Of a stretch of DNA of 32,965 nt, positions 1 to 8,931 are shown in pieces. The DNA is taken from assembly GCA_029863525.1 (NCBI GenBank), contig JAOTVL010000028.1:1-32965 (forward strand), given 5' to 3'. How positions within the stretch are numbered: position 1 is the stretch's first letter; every line of letters begins with the position of its first letter. The translations under genes were made by a program, and so were the position numbers. The stretch is from Gemmatimonadota bacterium. Lineage in GTDB: Bacteria > Gemmatimonadota > Gemmatimonadetes > Longimicrobiales > Gaopeijiaceae. The notes under the pieces are model-generated. The model was given only the letters and a program-made list of their open reading frames with translations, was not told where the DNA came from and did not search any database.

Positions 1-270
1 CATTCCGCCACGACCGATCGGCCGTACGACCCGGTACGTGCCGAAGCGACGCATCTGGGAAGGCTCTGCGGGGTCGTCCAGCTGGTCGACCGAGACATAG
101 GGAGCTTCGAGGAAGCCCGGATCGTGGTGCGCGAGTAGGCTCTCGACCTCGGCGCGGAGAGCCGAGTCCCCATCGCACACGCGGTCCAAGTATTCGGTCC
201 TGGAGTCCTCGTCCAGGTCGAGCGCGGCGAGGCAGATCTCCTGGACGCTCGTCCAGGACGGAATGCTCAC
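1..270 (-). CDS. Serine/threonine protein kinase, N-terminal part (cut by window edge)
   Basis: The first 90 codons of a Ser/Thr kinase are present; the rest lies beyond position 1. Translation from the GTG at 270 gives an acidic helical stretch with an RTEYLDRVCDGD-like segment and then ALRAEVESLLAHH. After that come the FGTYRVVRPIGRGGM residues at the very edge, which form the glycine-rich ATP-binding loop that opens a Hanks-type kinase domain. This pre-kinase segment is typical of bacterial kinases paired with Sig-70_X6 sigma factors. The GTG start overlaps the sigma factor stop by four bases (GTGA, 267-270), which implies translational coupling. The kinase probably controls or senses through the same pathway as the sigma factor, but this is inferred from context. 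The catalytic residues are outside the window. Confidence 0.85.
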   Translation of the reverse strand, partial: MSIPSWTSVQEICLAALDLDEDSRTEYLDRVCDGDSALRAEVESLLAHHDPGFLEAPYVSVDQLDDPAEPSQMRRFGTYRVVRPIGRGGM

Positions 271-893
271 GCCGGTTTGCCGGTGGCAGGCCCCTCGCCG
301 AGCGCGGACAGCTCGCGCCGTAGCCAGAGCTTGGCGAACGACCAGGAGCGTCGAACCGTCACCTCGGAGACACCGAGCACCTCGGCGATCTCGTTGTGGC
401 GCAGGCCGCCGAATACCCTGTACTGAACGATCTTCGCCGCACGAGCATCTTGCTCGTCCATTCGGTGGAGGAGATCGTCCAGAGCGATCACCTCGGCGAA
501 TCGGTCCTCGTCCACGGCTATAAGCCCGGAATCGAGGGCTTCGAGCGATACCTGTCCGCCGGCGCCGCCTCGCTTGTCGGCGCTCCGTTTCCGAGCGTAA
601 TCGACCAAGACGCGTCGCATGGCCTCCGACGCCACCGCGTAGAAGTGGGCGCGACTCTGCCAGGAGACCGCGGTCTGCTTCACCAAACGCAAATAGGCTT
701 CATGCACCAACGCCGTGGCGCTCAGTGTGTGGCCTTCCCGCTCGCCTCTCAAACGACCGCGTGCAAGCATCTTCAGCTCGTCGTAGACGAGCGGGAGCAG
801 TGCGTCGAAGGCCTGGATCGTGTCGCCGCCTTCGGCCTGCTTCAGAAGCCGAGTGATCGCTTCGGGTGACCGGGGACGCGGGGACGGGACCAT
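267..893 (-). CDS. ECF-type RNA polymerase sigma factor (Sig-70_X6 family)
   Basis: The 208-residue protein has the layout of an extracytoplasmic-function sigma factor. Region 2 lies at about residues 30-115 (VYDELKMLARGRL, then TLSATALVHEAYLRL and the RAHFYAVASEAMRRVLVDYARK segment). A short linker follows. Region 4 at about 135-195 carries a helix-turn-helix (HNEIAEVLGVSEVTVRRSW). The ALVHEAYLRL and MRRVLVDYAR blocks are hallmarks of the Sig-70_X6 subfamily, whose genes usually sit just before a Pkn-type kinase, as here. Its role is to direct RNA polymerase to a small regulon, and activity is often thought to be set by the partner kinase. The ATG at 893 lies three bases after the DUF3465 stop, so it is probably co-transcribed with the genes upstream. 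No anti-sigma factor is seen. Confidence 0.93.
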   Translation of the reverse strand: MVPSPRPRSPEAITRLLKQAEGGDTIQAFDALLPLVYDELKMLARGRLRGEREGHTLSATALVHEAYLRLVKQTAVSWQSRAHFYAVASEAMRRVLVDYARKRSADKRGGAGGQVSLEALDSGLIAVDEDRFAEVIALDDLLHRMDEQDARAAKIVQYRVFGGLRHNEIAEVLGVSEVTVRRSWSFAKLWLRRELSALGEGPATGKPA

Positions 894-896
894 GAC

Positions 897-1349
897 TCAG
901 CGGTAGCGCTCACCGGCGTGCTCGATCCAGCCACCCTCCCGCTGCCCGACCGGGTCGTGGTGCGTCCAGTGCAGGACCCCACCCTGGGGATTCCACTCGT
1001 ATTCACCCCTGATGCGTACGTTGTCGCCGACCTCCAGCGGGACCCGCTCCGCCAGGTCGAGGTTGTGGGCCACGAGCAGCGTGAGACCGTTCGCCAGACG
1101 GATGATGAACCGCTGGTGACGGGAGCCCTCGTTGTCGTCCGCCAGCGTGCGCTCGACCGTGCCGTCGACCGTGACCATCTCCCCGGAGCGCTGGTCGGCG
1201 AAGAGCTCCGAGACAGTCTCGCCTCCGGTGACGTCGATGCCAGGGGGCTCGGAGCTGGTGACGATCTCCTGAACGACGATGGCGACGACGAGGAAGGCCA
1301 CCATCACGCCCATCCGAATCCATATGGCCCGTCCCGGTCCTTCTTCCAT
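897..1349 (-). CDS. DUF3465 domain protein, membrane-anchored or exported
   Basis: A 150-residue protein. Residues 8-30 form one hydrophobic segment (IWIRMGVMVAFLVVAIVVQEIV) that acts as a signal anchor or uncleaved signal peptide. Residues 55-150 match the DUF3465 pattern: VDGTVERTLADDNEGSRHQRF, then LLVAHNLDLAERVPLEVGD, then RGEYEWNPQGGVLHWTHHDP and a GGWIEH ending. The domain resembles a small OB-like beta-barrel and has no established biochemical function. I chose the ATG at 1349 because the hydrophobic segment begins just after it; the reading frame continues upstream only as a shadow of the dehydrogenase. It lies eight bases after that gene's stop and three bases before the sigma factor start, so all three are likely one transcript. 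Confidence 0.82.
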   Translation of the reverse strand: MEEGPGRAIWIRMGVMVAFLVVAIVVQEIVTSSEPPGIDVTGGETVSELFADQRSGEMVTVDGTVERTLADDNEGSRHQRFIIRLANGLTLLVAHNLDLAERVPLEVGDNVRIRGEYEWNPQGGVLHWTHHDPVGQREGGWIEHAGERYR

Positions 1350-1357
1350 GGCCGGCT

Positions 1358-2266
<909 letters not shown>

Positions 2267-2389
2267 TCGGGGCGGATCTCCTGTCGGGCGGTCGCGTGGG
2301 AGGGACGCCCAGAGAGTAGGACGAGCGGGGCGGGTGCGCACGGCCCGCCGTGCGGCCGGCGGCAAGCGCGCGCGGTCGCGCGGTCGTCC

Positions 2390-2992
2390 TCAGACCGGCA
2401 GGTCCAATGCCTCCAACGTCTCCGCGGTTTCCTCCGTTACGTACATCTGCAACCCGATCGCCACCAGGCCGCTTTCGGTGAAGGCCGCTCGATACCACGA
2501 CGCTGGGCGGAGGTGCAGATCCACGCGGTCACCCTCCGGGTCGTCTTCTTCGGTGAAGACGTCGATGACCGCGACGCCGCCGGTGCGCTCGGCGAGTGCA
2601 CCGAGCCCCTCGAAGATCTCCTCGTCCGGGAGGTAGTGGAGCACGTCGGAGCAGACGACGAGGTCGATCGGCTCGTCGAACACGTGGTAGCGAAGCTCTC
2701 CGAAACGCCCGCGCCTCAGATTCCGGGATTCCCCGAATCGCACGACCGCGTACTCGCTGGGGTCGACTCCGAGGTAGGATGCTTCGGGCCGCAGGGCGTA
2801 CAGCACCGGTTGCCAGCGGCCCTCACCGCAGCCCACGTCGAGGACGCTCGCGAGCGGTCGCGCGAGCACGGACTCCGCCGCGGCGACCGCGAGCCCGACC
2901 GCACGCTCCAGGTCGGCGGTCGTGCCTACGGGCGGGTCGTCGCCTCGATACCAGGAGTCGAAGTACGCCCGGTCATACCGCTTCTCGCTCAC
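2390..2992 (-). CDS. Class I SAM-dependent methyltransferase
   Basis: A 200-residue protein with a seven-stranded methyltransferase core. Motif I is SVLDVGCGEGRW (residues 49-60), which binds S-adenosylmethionine. An acidic residue in LGVDPSEYAV (about 74-83) would contact the ribose. Motif IV-like IDLVVCSDVLHYLPD lies at about 110-124. The N-terminal RYDRAYFDSWYRG segment is common in small-molecule or biosynthetic methyltransferases. The substrate is unknown. The protein is complete for a stand-alone enzyme of this class. The gene starts 19 bases after the upstream beta-propeller stop, so both may share a transcript, while 123 non-coding bases separate it from the dehydrogenase downstream. 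Confidence 0.87.
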   Translation of the reverse strand: MSEKRYDRAYFDSWYRGDDPPVGTTADLERAVGLAVAAAESVLARPLASVLDVGCGEGRWQPVLYALRPEASYLGVDPSEYAVVRFGESRNLRRGRFGELRYHVFDEPIDLVVCSDVLHYLPDEEIFEGLGALAERTGGVAVIDVFTEEDDPEGDRVDLHLRPASWYRAAFTESGLVAIGLQMYVTEETAETLEALDLPV

Positions 2993-3011
2993 GGATTCGG
3001 CGTGTGGCCGC

Positions 3012-4013
3012 TCAGCGCCGCACTACCAGAGGAGACCAGCCGATGCCGTCCGGCGTCGGGCCGACCGGGATTCGCCGCACGATCTCCAGCGTGGCGAGAT
3101 CGATGACGGCGACTTCGGCGGAGCGGCTCAGCGAGAGGAAGAGCGTCTGCCGGTCATGTGTCAGGGCGACACCTTGGGGTCCCTCGTCCGGAAGGGCGAG
3201 GGTCTGGATATCCGAGCGACCGTCGTAGTCCACGAAGCGCACCTCACTGCGGCGAAGATCGGGGATCACGACGAGGTCGTGCTCTTCCAGGATCAGGATC
3301 CGGTACGGCCACTCGAAGCCCGTGAGGGGCGAGTCGACGGCGCCGGACTCGGTGTCGACGATGGATACGAACCCCTCGGCGTTGCTCCCCACCCAGACCT
3401 GCGACCCGTCTCGGCTGACGGTGATCGCCTCGGGCTGCGCGGGCACGTCGTAGCTGCGGACCTTCGCCCGACGCGAGACATCGAGACGCGAGACCGTACC
3501 CTGACCGATGTCGCCGGTGTAGAGCGTCGAACCGTCGCCGGTCACCGCGACCATGTGCGAGCCGTCCGCCTGTGTGGGGATCGCCCCAACGATCTCGCCC
3601 CGCATCGGGGCGACGAGCACCACGTTGCGGCTCGCCTCCGACGTGACGGCCAGGAGGGTGTCGCCGGGCAGGAAGTGCGCACCGTGCGGTCTGGGATACG
3701 CCGAAAGGTCGATCGTGCGCACGACTCGAGGCGACTGGACGTCGAAGACCGTGAGGCTGTTTCCGCCACCGTAGTCGGTGGAGACGGCCCATCGACCGTC
3801 GGCCGTCATGGCCAACTCGTGTGGGCCTTCCCCGGTTGGCAGGGTGGCGATGGTCTCGCCCGATGCGACGTCGACGAACGTCGCGGTTCCGCCCCCCTTG
3901 TTGAGGACGACGAGCGTCCCCGTGTCTGCGTCGGACTGCGCCGAGGCTCCGCCGCCAATCAACAGGGCCGAGGCGAGAGTCAGGGCCGCCGTTCGGACTC
4001 GTAGGGTGTTCAT
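3012..4013 (-). CDS. Exported YncE-like beta-propeller repeat protein
   Basis: A 333-residue protein with a cleavable signal peptide at 1-26 (RVRTAALTLASALLIGGGASAQ, with Ala-Ser-Ala at the cleavage site). The mature part is made of repeated blades with the signature of 40-residue YVTN-type propellers: GTATFVDVASGETIATLPTG, NSLTVFDVQSPRVVRTID, GTVSRLDVSRRAKVRSY, GFVSIVDTESGAVDSP and AEVAVIDLATLEIVRRIPVG. Each is followed by a P-x-x-x-x-x-x-D-G-like turn. This predicts a seven-bladed periplasmic or extracellular propeller that binds a ligand or protein. There is no enzymatic motif. It follows the subtilase by 78 bases on the same strand. Function beyond a binding scaffold cannot be assigned. 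Confidence 0.85.
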   Translation of the reverse strand: MNTLRVRTAALTLASALLIGGGASAQSDADTGTLVVLNKGGGTATFVDVASGETIATLPTGEGPHELAMTADGRWAVSTDYGGGNSLTVFDVQSPRVVRTIDLSAYPRPHGAHFLPGDTLLAVTSEASRNVVLVAPMRGEIVGAIPTQADGSHMVAVTGDGSTLYTGDIGQGTVSRLDVSRRAKVRSYDVPAQPEAITVSRDGSQVWVGSNAEGFVSIVDTESGAVDSPLTGFEWPYRILILEEHDLVVIPDLRRSEVRFVDYDGRSDIQTLALPDEGPQGVALTHDRQTLFLSLSRSAEVAVIDLATLEIVRRIPVGPTPDGIGWSPLVVRR

Positions 4014-4091
4014 GTCGGTGCCTCCACGCGGATCGCGTCTGGTCCGTACCCGCTCAGTTGGCGCTGACGAGCTCCATCACGAGGCGTTTGC

Positions 4092-5261
4092 TCAGTGGCT
4101 TGCGATCGGGTCCGCGTCCCCGTCGGGGTCCCCGCTCACGGTTCCATCGGACTTGATCGGTCCCAGCAGCAGGATCCCCGCTACATGGGGCGCCGCCATC
4201 GACGTTCCGTTGAGCGTGCTGTAGCCCCCGCCCTTGTACGTCGAAAGCACGCCGACACCCGGTGCCCCGTAATCGACCGGTGGGTTGCCGAAGTTCGAGA
4301 ACGAAGCCCATGCGTCGCCTTGGGCAAATGCGGAGACGGTGTAGATGTTCGGCCCGTTCGCGCTCGCGGGTGAACGCGTGGCCGCGTCGATGCTCTCGTT
4401 CCCGGCGGCGAGGGAGAACTTCACCCCTGTCGCCGCGGCGGCCTCGACCGCGTCGTTGACGGCTTGGCTGAAGCCTCCGCCGAGGCTCATGTTCGCGACG
4501 TCACCGCTGCCCCCGTTGGCGGCCACGTAGTCGACTCCGGCGATCACGCCGGCATAGCTGCCCGACCCACGGCGGTTGAGCACCCGCACCGCGACGACGG
4601 ATGCTCCGGCCGCAACCCCCACGACACCCTGGCCGTTGTCGATGGCTGCGTCGGTCCCCGCCACGTGCGTGCCATGGCCGTTCTCGTCATCGGGACCTTT
4701 CCGACTCCCTGTAAAGTCTGCACTCCTCCCGACGTCGACGTTGAGGTCGGGGTGATCCAGATCGATGCCCGAATCGATGATCCAGGCGGTCTTGCCCGAT
4801 CCGTCACCGGCACCCCCGACTCGAGTGATGCCCCACGGGGTCTGCTGACCGGAGGGCGGATCGTCACCCCCTCCGTCGCCGGGCTTGCCGCGGCCGGGGG
4901 GCGGAGCGAGCGAGACGATCTGGTCGATCTCCACGTAGGCGATTCTCGGGTCGCGCTGAAGCGCCTGGAGCCGGCCTTCGGGCACTCGGCCGGCGAACCC
5001 GTGCACGGCGGTCCCATAGGCGTGAGTCGGCTCCACACCGAGGCTGCGCGCGACGCCGCGCGCGCTGGCTTGGTTGGCGGCGTGGCTACCCGCGGCGAAC
5101 GACTCGCTCAAGACCACGATCACGTCGACCGCGGCGCGCGAGCTCACAGCCAGGTCGGGCTCGACGTCCTCAGGCGTGAGGCTGGTCGGTACGTCGGTAC
5201 AGGCGGCGCCGAGCGCCAGGACACCAAGGAGAGAAAAGCGGGACATACGCGTAGCGAGCAC
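4092..5261 (-). CDS. Subtilisin-like serine protease (peptidase S8), exported, probable lipoprotein
   Basis: A 389-residue subtilase. An export signal (residues 1-21) ends in ALGAAC, a loose lipobox. An inhibitor-I9-like propeptide covers about 45-120 (VDVIVVLSESF and HGFAGRVPEGRLQALQRDPRIAYVE). A Gly/Pro/Asp-rich linker comes next. The peptidase domain has the catalytic triad Asp163 (IIDSGID), His196 (NGHGTHVAG) and Ser354 (NGTSMAAPHVAG), with oxyanion Asn288 in AAGNES. The short tail with GDPDGDADPIA closely follows the active serine. It probably degrades extracellular or envelope protein. The GTG at 5261 has AGGTGA six bases upstream, while the ATG at 5246 has no ribosome site; GTG is therefore preferred. 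A strong hairpin lies upstream at 5382-5415. Confidence 0.93.
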   Translation of the reverse strand: MLATRMSRFSLLGVLALGAACTDVPTSLTPEDVEPDLAVSSRAAVDVIVVLSESFAAGSHAANQASARGVARSLGVEPTHAYGTAVHGFAGRVPEGRLQALQRDPRIAYVEIDQIVSLAPPPGRGKPGDGGGDDPPSGQQTPWGITRVGGAGDGSGKTAWIIDSGIDLDHPDLNVDVGRSADFTGSRKGPDDENGHGTHVAGTDAAIDNGQGVVGVAAGASVVAVRVLNRRGSGSYAGVIAGVDYVAANGGSGDVANMSLGGGFSQAVNDAVEAAAATGVKFSLAAGNESIDAATRSPASANGPNIYTVSAFAQGDAWASFSNFGNPPVDYGAPGVGVLSTYKGGGYSTLNGTSMAAPHVAGILLLGPIKSDGTVSGDPDGDADPIASH

Positions 5262-5381
5262 GGCTGTTCACCTAGGGGAGGGCGGGTTTGGGTCCGACGA
5301 TCGAGACGGAGCGTTCGTTCCACGTTGAGGCGGCAACAGGCGCTAGCGCAAGAAGTCGCTCGTGGATCCGACGCGAGACGC

Positions 5382-5415
5382 AAGCGGGGTGGGGCACGGA
5401 AGCCCCACCCCGCTT
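5382..5415 (-). terminator. Hairpin between HhH gene and subtilase gene
   Basis: A perfect 14-bp stem (AAGCGGGGTGGGGC at 5382-5395 with its complement at 5402-5415) closes a six-base loop. On the minus strand it lies 27 bases after the stop of the small helix-hairpin-helix gene and about 120 bases before the subtilase start. That fits a transcription terminator. The T-tract is poor (CTTGCGTC follows), so it could instead be a bidirectional stop or an RNA-stabilising hairpin. Confidence 0.6.
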
Positions 5416-5442
5416 CGGTGTTCTTCGATCCTGCGCGGCGAC

Positions 5443-5766
5443 TCAGCGGACCGCTCTGACGACCTGCTCGGCCAGCTTGCCCGGGATCGTCTTGATCTCG
5501 GCGACCTGCTCGGGCTCGGCGTGCTGAAGTCTCCACAGCGTGCCGAATCGCTCGACGACCGCGTCTATGCGCTTCGGTCCGAGGCCGGGCACGCCTTTGC
5601 GTCGAAGCTCCCATGAAAGGCGCTCACGCTCTAACTCCCAACCTACGGCATCGGTGTCGCTCACATCGAACCCGTTCTGGTCGAGCTCGGCGAGCAGCTC
5701 GAGCCACTCGTGGTGCTGCCACCCCTCCGGGTGTGCCTCGATGAACGCCTGCAGATGCTTCACCAT
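5443..5766 (-). CDS. Small helix-hairpin-helix protein, probably nucleic-acid binding
   Basis: A 107-residue protein. Residues 1-50 are helical and charged (VKHLQAFIEAHPEGWQHHEWLELLAELDQ). Residues 57-78 hold a helix-hairpin-helix (GVPGLGPKRIDAVVERFG), and residues 88-105 carry a degenerate second one (IKTIPGKLAEQVVRAV). Tandem HhH elements bind the DNA backbone without sequence specificity, as in RuvA, UvrC and ComEA. No nuclease domain is attached. The ATG at 5766 was chosen because AGGAGA lies six bases upstream; a longer frame to 5904 has no ribosome site and no family resemblance. It faces away from glgP across a 216-base gap. Confidence 0.75.
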   Translation of the reverse strand: MVKHLQAFIEAHPEGWQHHEWLELLAELDQNGFDVSDTDAVGWELERERLSWELRRKGVPGLGPKRIDAVVERFGTLWRLQHAEPEQVAEIKTIPGKLAEQVVRAVR

Positions 5767-5982
5767 CCTATGTCTCCTGCTATCGCTTTGGTATCTGGGG
5801 TGAATCGGGCCGCGCGCCTGGGTGCCACGCGCGACCGTGTCGAGCCGGTCTAAGATAAAAGCGGGAGGGGGCATCGGACGACCCCGTCGAGTCCCCGTAA
5901 ACATCTGTCTGCCGGTTCAATCCGATCCTCGATGTGGCGAGATTCCCCGCCGGAATGACCCCCCAGTGACCACAGCACCCAC
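5767..5982. promoter_or_regulatory. Divergent intergenic region between HhH gene and glgP
   Basis: 216 non-coding bases separate two divergent starts, so promoters for both should lie here. The one AT-rich patch, TAAGATAAAA at 5851-5860, contains a possible plus-strand -10 element (TAAGAT, four of six consensus bases) for glgP, but no convincing -35 is visible. A near-repeat of CCGG(A/T)ATGACCCC occurs at 5950-5961 and again at the glgP start. Nothing else is recognisable. Confidence 0.35.
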
Positions 5983-8145
5983 ATGCCCCCCGGTATGACC
6001 CCAAAAGAGAAGATCCCACAGCTCCCGGAGGCCATCGCGGGCCTCGCCGATATCGCGCTCAACCTCGCCTGGTCTTGGAACCGCGACGCCGAGAGTCTGT
6101 TCTCGCGGATCGATCCCGTTCTGTGGGCCGAGACGAGAGACGACCCCCTCGCTCTGCTGCAGAGCGTCGACCCGGGCCGACTCGAGGCGTGCGCCACGGA
6201 CGAGCACTTCATCGCGCTCTACGAACGCGCGCTCGGCAGCATCCGTGCGCTCGGCTCTGACGAGCACACCTGGTTCCGCCTCCAATATCCGGAGATCGCG
6301 TCGGGGCCCGTCGCGTATTTCTGTGCCGAGTTTGCGGTCCACGACTCGATTCCGATCTACTCCGGCGGGCTCGGCATCTTGGCGGGTGACCACCTCAAGA
6401 GTGCGTCGGATCTCGGGATTCCCCTGGTCGGGGTGGGCCTGCTGTACTCGCGCGGGTACTTCGACCAGAGCTTCGACGACGAGGGTTGGCAGATCAACGA
6501 GGACGAAGTCTTCGATCCTGCACGGATGCCCCTGAGGCGACTGCACGCAGAAAACGGGCCGGGGCTTGCATCCCTCGAGGTGGAGGGTCGGACCGTGGAG
6601 CTCGGCGCCTGGGAGATGAACGTTGGTCGTACGCGCCTCATTCTGCTGGACTCCGACCTGGTCGTAAACGACCCCCTGGACCGGGACCTCACGGCGCGCC
6701 TCTACGAGTCCGGTGAAGAGCTCCGGCTCAAACAGGAGTGCATCCTCGGCGTCGGGGGAGTACGGGTTCTGGCAGCCCTCGGCATCGAGCCCGGCTGCTG
6801 GCACGCGAACGAAGGGCACGCCGCCTTGATGATGATCGAGCGGATTCGGAGGCGCGTCGAACAGGGAGCCGCCTTCGACGACGCCGTGGCAGCCGTGCGT
6901 GAGCGCTCGGTCTTCACGACCCACACGCCGGTTCCGGCGGGGCACGACAACTTCTCGTTCGAGCAGGTCGAGAAGATCCTAGGTCCGGTGTGGGAGCGGC
7001 TGGGGATCGACTCCCACCGCTTCATGCGAATCGGTTTCGCCCCCGAGACGGGGCCGGACCGATTCCACATGACGGCGGTGGCCATCCGACTCGCTCGTCA
7101 CGTCAACGGGGTCTCGAAGGTCCACGGCCAGGTGACCCGTGAGATTTGGGGCGAGCTCTGGCCGGGGCGCTCGACCGACGAGGTCCCGATTGGCTCGGTG
7201 ACCAACGGCGTGCACAACTGGACGTGGATGCCCGAGGAGGTCCAGATCCTTCTGGACGGGGCTCTGGGCGAGAGGTGGGCAGAACAGGTCGACGACCCCG
7301 AGGTATGGGACCGGGTGCTCGGGATCGATGACGCCGCCGTCTGGCACAGTCATCAGCGGATGAAGCACCGCGCGTTCCGTTTCTTGGTGGAGCGGGCGCG
7401 CGGTCGCTGGCGCGACGTCTGGGGCAAGGCCCGGCATCTCGTGGCGTCGGGTCCACTTCTCGACCCGGAGGCGCTGACGCTCGGCTTCGCTCGGAGGTTC
7501 GCGACGTACAAGCGCGCGGACCTACTTCTCCGCCACGAGGAGCGGCTCCTCGATCTCATCACGGACAGCCGACGGCCGGTTCAGATCGTCTTCTCCGGGA
7601 AGGCGCATCCTGCGGATGACGCAGGGAAGCGTATCCTGCAGCGCATCTACAAGCTCTCACATGACGCGCGTTCGGCCGGGCGGGTCGCTTTTGTCCAGGA
7701 CTATGAGATGCACGTTGCGCGTTCGCTGTTCCGGGCCGTCGACGTCTGGCTCAACGTCCCGCGTGTTCCTCGGGAGGCCTCCGGAACGAGCGGGATGAAA
7801 GCGGCGCTCAACCTGGTGCCCCAGCTGGGCACGATGGATGGCTGGTGGGCCGAGGGCTTCAACGGCGAGAACGGGTGGACAATCCCGACGGCACCGAATC
7901 CCGACGATCCGGATGAATGGGACTGGGAACAGCTATTTCGGCTGCTGGAGGAAGAGGTCGTGCCCCTCTACTACGATCGGGACCATCAAGGAGTGCCGAA
8001 TGGCTGGGTTGCGATGATGAGGCAGGCTCTCTGGGTCTCGGGCCGGGACTTCACGAGCGGGCGGATGCTTCGCGACTACGCTCGACAGTACTACGTGCCC
8101 GTGCTCGGGGGCGGTCAGGGGGACGACGACCCTCCTACTGTGTAG
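5983..8145 (+). CDS. glgP: Alpha-glucan (glycogen) phosphorylase, GT35, with DUF3417 N-terminus
   Basis: A 720-residue phosphorylase that releases glucose-1-phosphate from alpha-1,4-glucan with pyridoxal phosphate. The N-terminal 100 residues (LADIALNLAWSWNRDAESLFSRIDPVLW) match DUF3417, which marks the short bacterial/archaeal alpha-glucan phosphorylases. PVAYFCAEFAVHDSIPIYSGGLGILAGDHLKSASDLG follows, and then LGFARRFATYKRADL and the cofactor segment EASGTSGMKAALN. Lys606 should bind the cofactor. Length and motifs are normal for this class, so it looks active. An in-frame ATG also occurs at 5995, and neither start has a clear ribosome site. It is transcribed toward the minus-strand ATP-grasp unit and ends 42 bases before the convergent esterase. 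Confidence 0.94.
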   Translation: MPPGMTPKEKIPQLPEAIAGLADIALNLAWSWNRDAESLFSRIDPVLWAETRDDPLALLQSVDPGRLEACATDEHFIALYERALGSIRALGSDEHTWFRLQYPEIASGPVAYFCAEFAVHDSIPIYSGGLGILAGDHLKSASDLGIPLVGVGLLYSRGYFDQSFDDEGWQINEDEVFDPARMPLRRLHAENGPGLASLEVEGRTVELGAWEMNVGRTRLILLDSDLVVNDPLDRDLTARLYESGEELRLKQECILGVGGVRVLAALGIEPGCWHANEGHAALMMIERIRRRVEQGAAFDDAVAAVRERSVFTTHTPVPAGHDNFSFEQVEKILGPVWERLGIDSHRFMRIGFAPETGPDRFHMTAVAIRLARHVNGVSKVHGQVTREIWGELWPGRSTDEVPIGSVTNGVHNWTWMPEEVQILLDGALGERWAEQVDDPEVWDRVLGIDDAAVWHSHQRMKHRAFRFLVERARGRWRDVWGKARHLVASGPLLDPEALTLGFARRFATYKRADLLLRHEERLLDLITDSRRPVQIVFSGKAHPADDAGKRILQRIYKLSHDARSAGRVAFVQDYEMHVARSLFRAVDVWLNVPRVPREASGTSGMKAALNLVPQLGTMDGWWAEGFNGENGWTIPTAPNPDDPDEWDWEQLFRLLEEEVVPLYYDRDHQGVPNGWVAMMRQALWVSGRDFTSGRMLRDYARQYYVPVLGGGQGDDDPPTV

Positions 8146-8187
8146 GCGGTGCTCCGTGGGCGATCGCCCCTCGATCGTCCGGTGCGG

Positions 8188-8931
8188 TCAGGAGGAGGCC
8201 TCGGCTCCGGCCATGCCCGGCGTATACTTGTGCAGCATGTTGCGCCAGAGTGGCCAGTCGTGCTTCCAATCCGGTCCCCACGAGTCCACTCGATTCGGGA
8301 TTCCCTTCGAGCCGAGCAAGTCGGCGACCCGCCACGACTCTCCGATGTCCTCGGCCTCCCCTTCGCCCGAAGCGAGGAGAACGAAGCGCTCACGCAGCTT
8401 CTCGAGGCGCGGCCCCTCCAGATCCGCGAGGTGATGCACGGGGGATGCGTGATAGAAGTCACGCGTGATTGGAGCCTTCAGAAAGCGCTGTAGGTCATAA
8501 GTGCCGCTCATACAGAGCGCATGCGTGAAGGACTCCGGAAAGCGGCATATCGAGGCCAGAGCGTTGAGCGCCCCGATCGAAGAGCCGGCGACCATGATGC
8601 CGATGTCCTGACTGCGGCAGTCGGTGCGAATGGCCGGTACCACCTCTTTGCCGACGAACTCGAGGAACTGGTCCCAGAGCCACATCCGGTATTGAGGGGT
8701 TCCGTCACCCCTGAGCATTGCTCGGCCCGCGATCGAGTCGCACGAGTACACCTTGATGAGCCCCTCTTCGAGGTACTCACGCAGCGTGTCGATGACGAGG
8801 AAGCGCTCGATTTCCTCCGCATCTCCCCCAGCGGTCGGAAAGATCAGAAAAGGGGTGCCGATCTCACCCCACCGGGCTACGGTCACGTCACACTCTAGGC
8901 GCTGCGAGTACCAGCTGTCCGTCTTTTTCAC
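8188..8931 (-). CDS. Esterase-fold alpha/beta hydrolase
   Basis: A 247-residue hydrolase similar to the esterase D/enterochelin-esterase fold (PF00756-like). The nucleophile elbow is G116-S117-S118-I119-G120 (VAGSSIGA), with Ser118 as nucleophile. His224 in the KHDWPLW segment near the C-terminus is a likely catalytic base. The start has TVARWGEIGTPFLIFPTAGGDAEE, where the fold's first strands sit. No signal peptide is seen, so it is probably cytoplasmic. The GTG at 8931 is chosen because it overlaps the ATP-grasp stop by four bases (GTGA) and has AAGGAG upstream; the longer frame is a shadow of that gene. It is the last gene of the minus-strand unit. The ester or amide substrate is unknown. 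Confidence 0.85.
   Translation of the reverse strand: MKKTDSWYSQRLECDVTVARWGEIGTPFLIFPTAGGDAEEIERFLVIDTLREYLEEGLIKVYSCDSIAGRAMLRGDGTPQYRMWLWDQFLEFVGKEVVPAIRTDCRSQDIGIMVAGSSIGALNALASICRFPESFTHALCMSGTYDLQRFLKAPITRDFYHASPVHHLADLEGPRLEKLRERFVLLASGEGEAEDIGESWRVADLLGSKGIPNRVDSWGPDWKHDWPLWRNMLHKYTPGMAGAEASS

Noticed and set aside
8158-8169. 12-bp palindrome GGGCGATCGCCC between glgP and the esterase
   Set aside because: It contains a HIP1-like core, but it occurs once here and between convergent stops. It cannot be told from chance in this GC-rich DNA.
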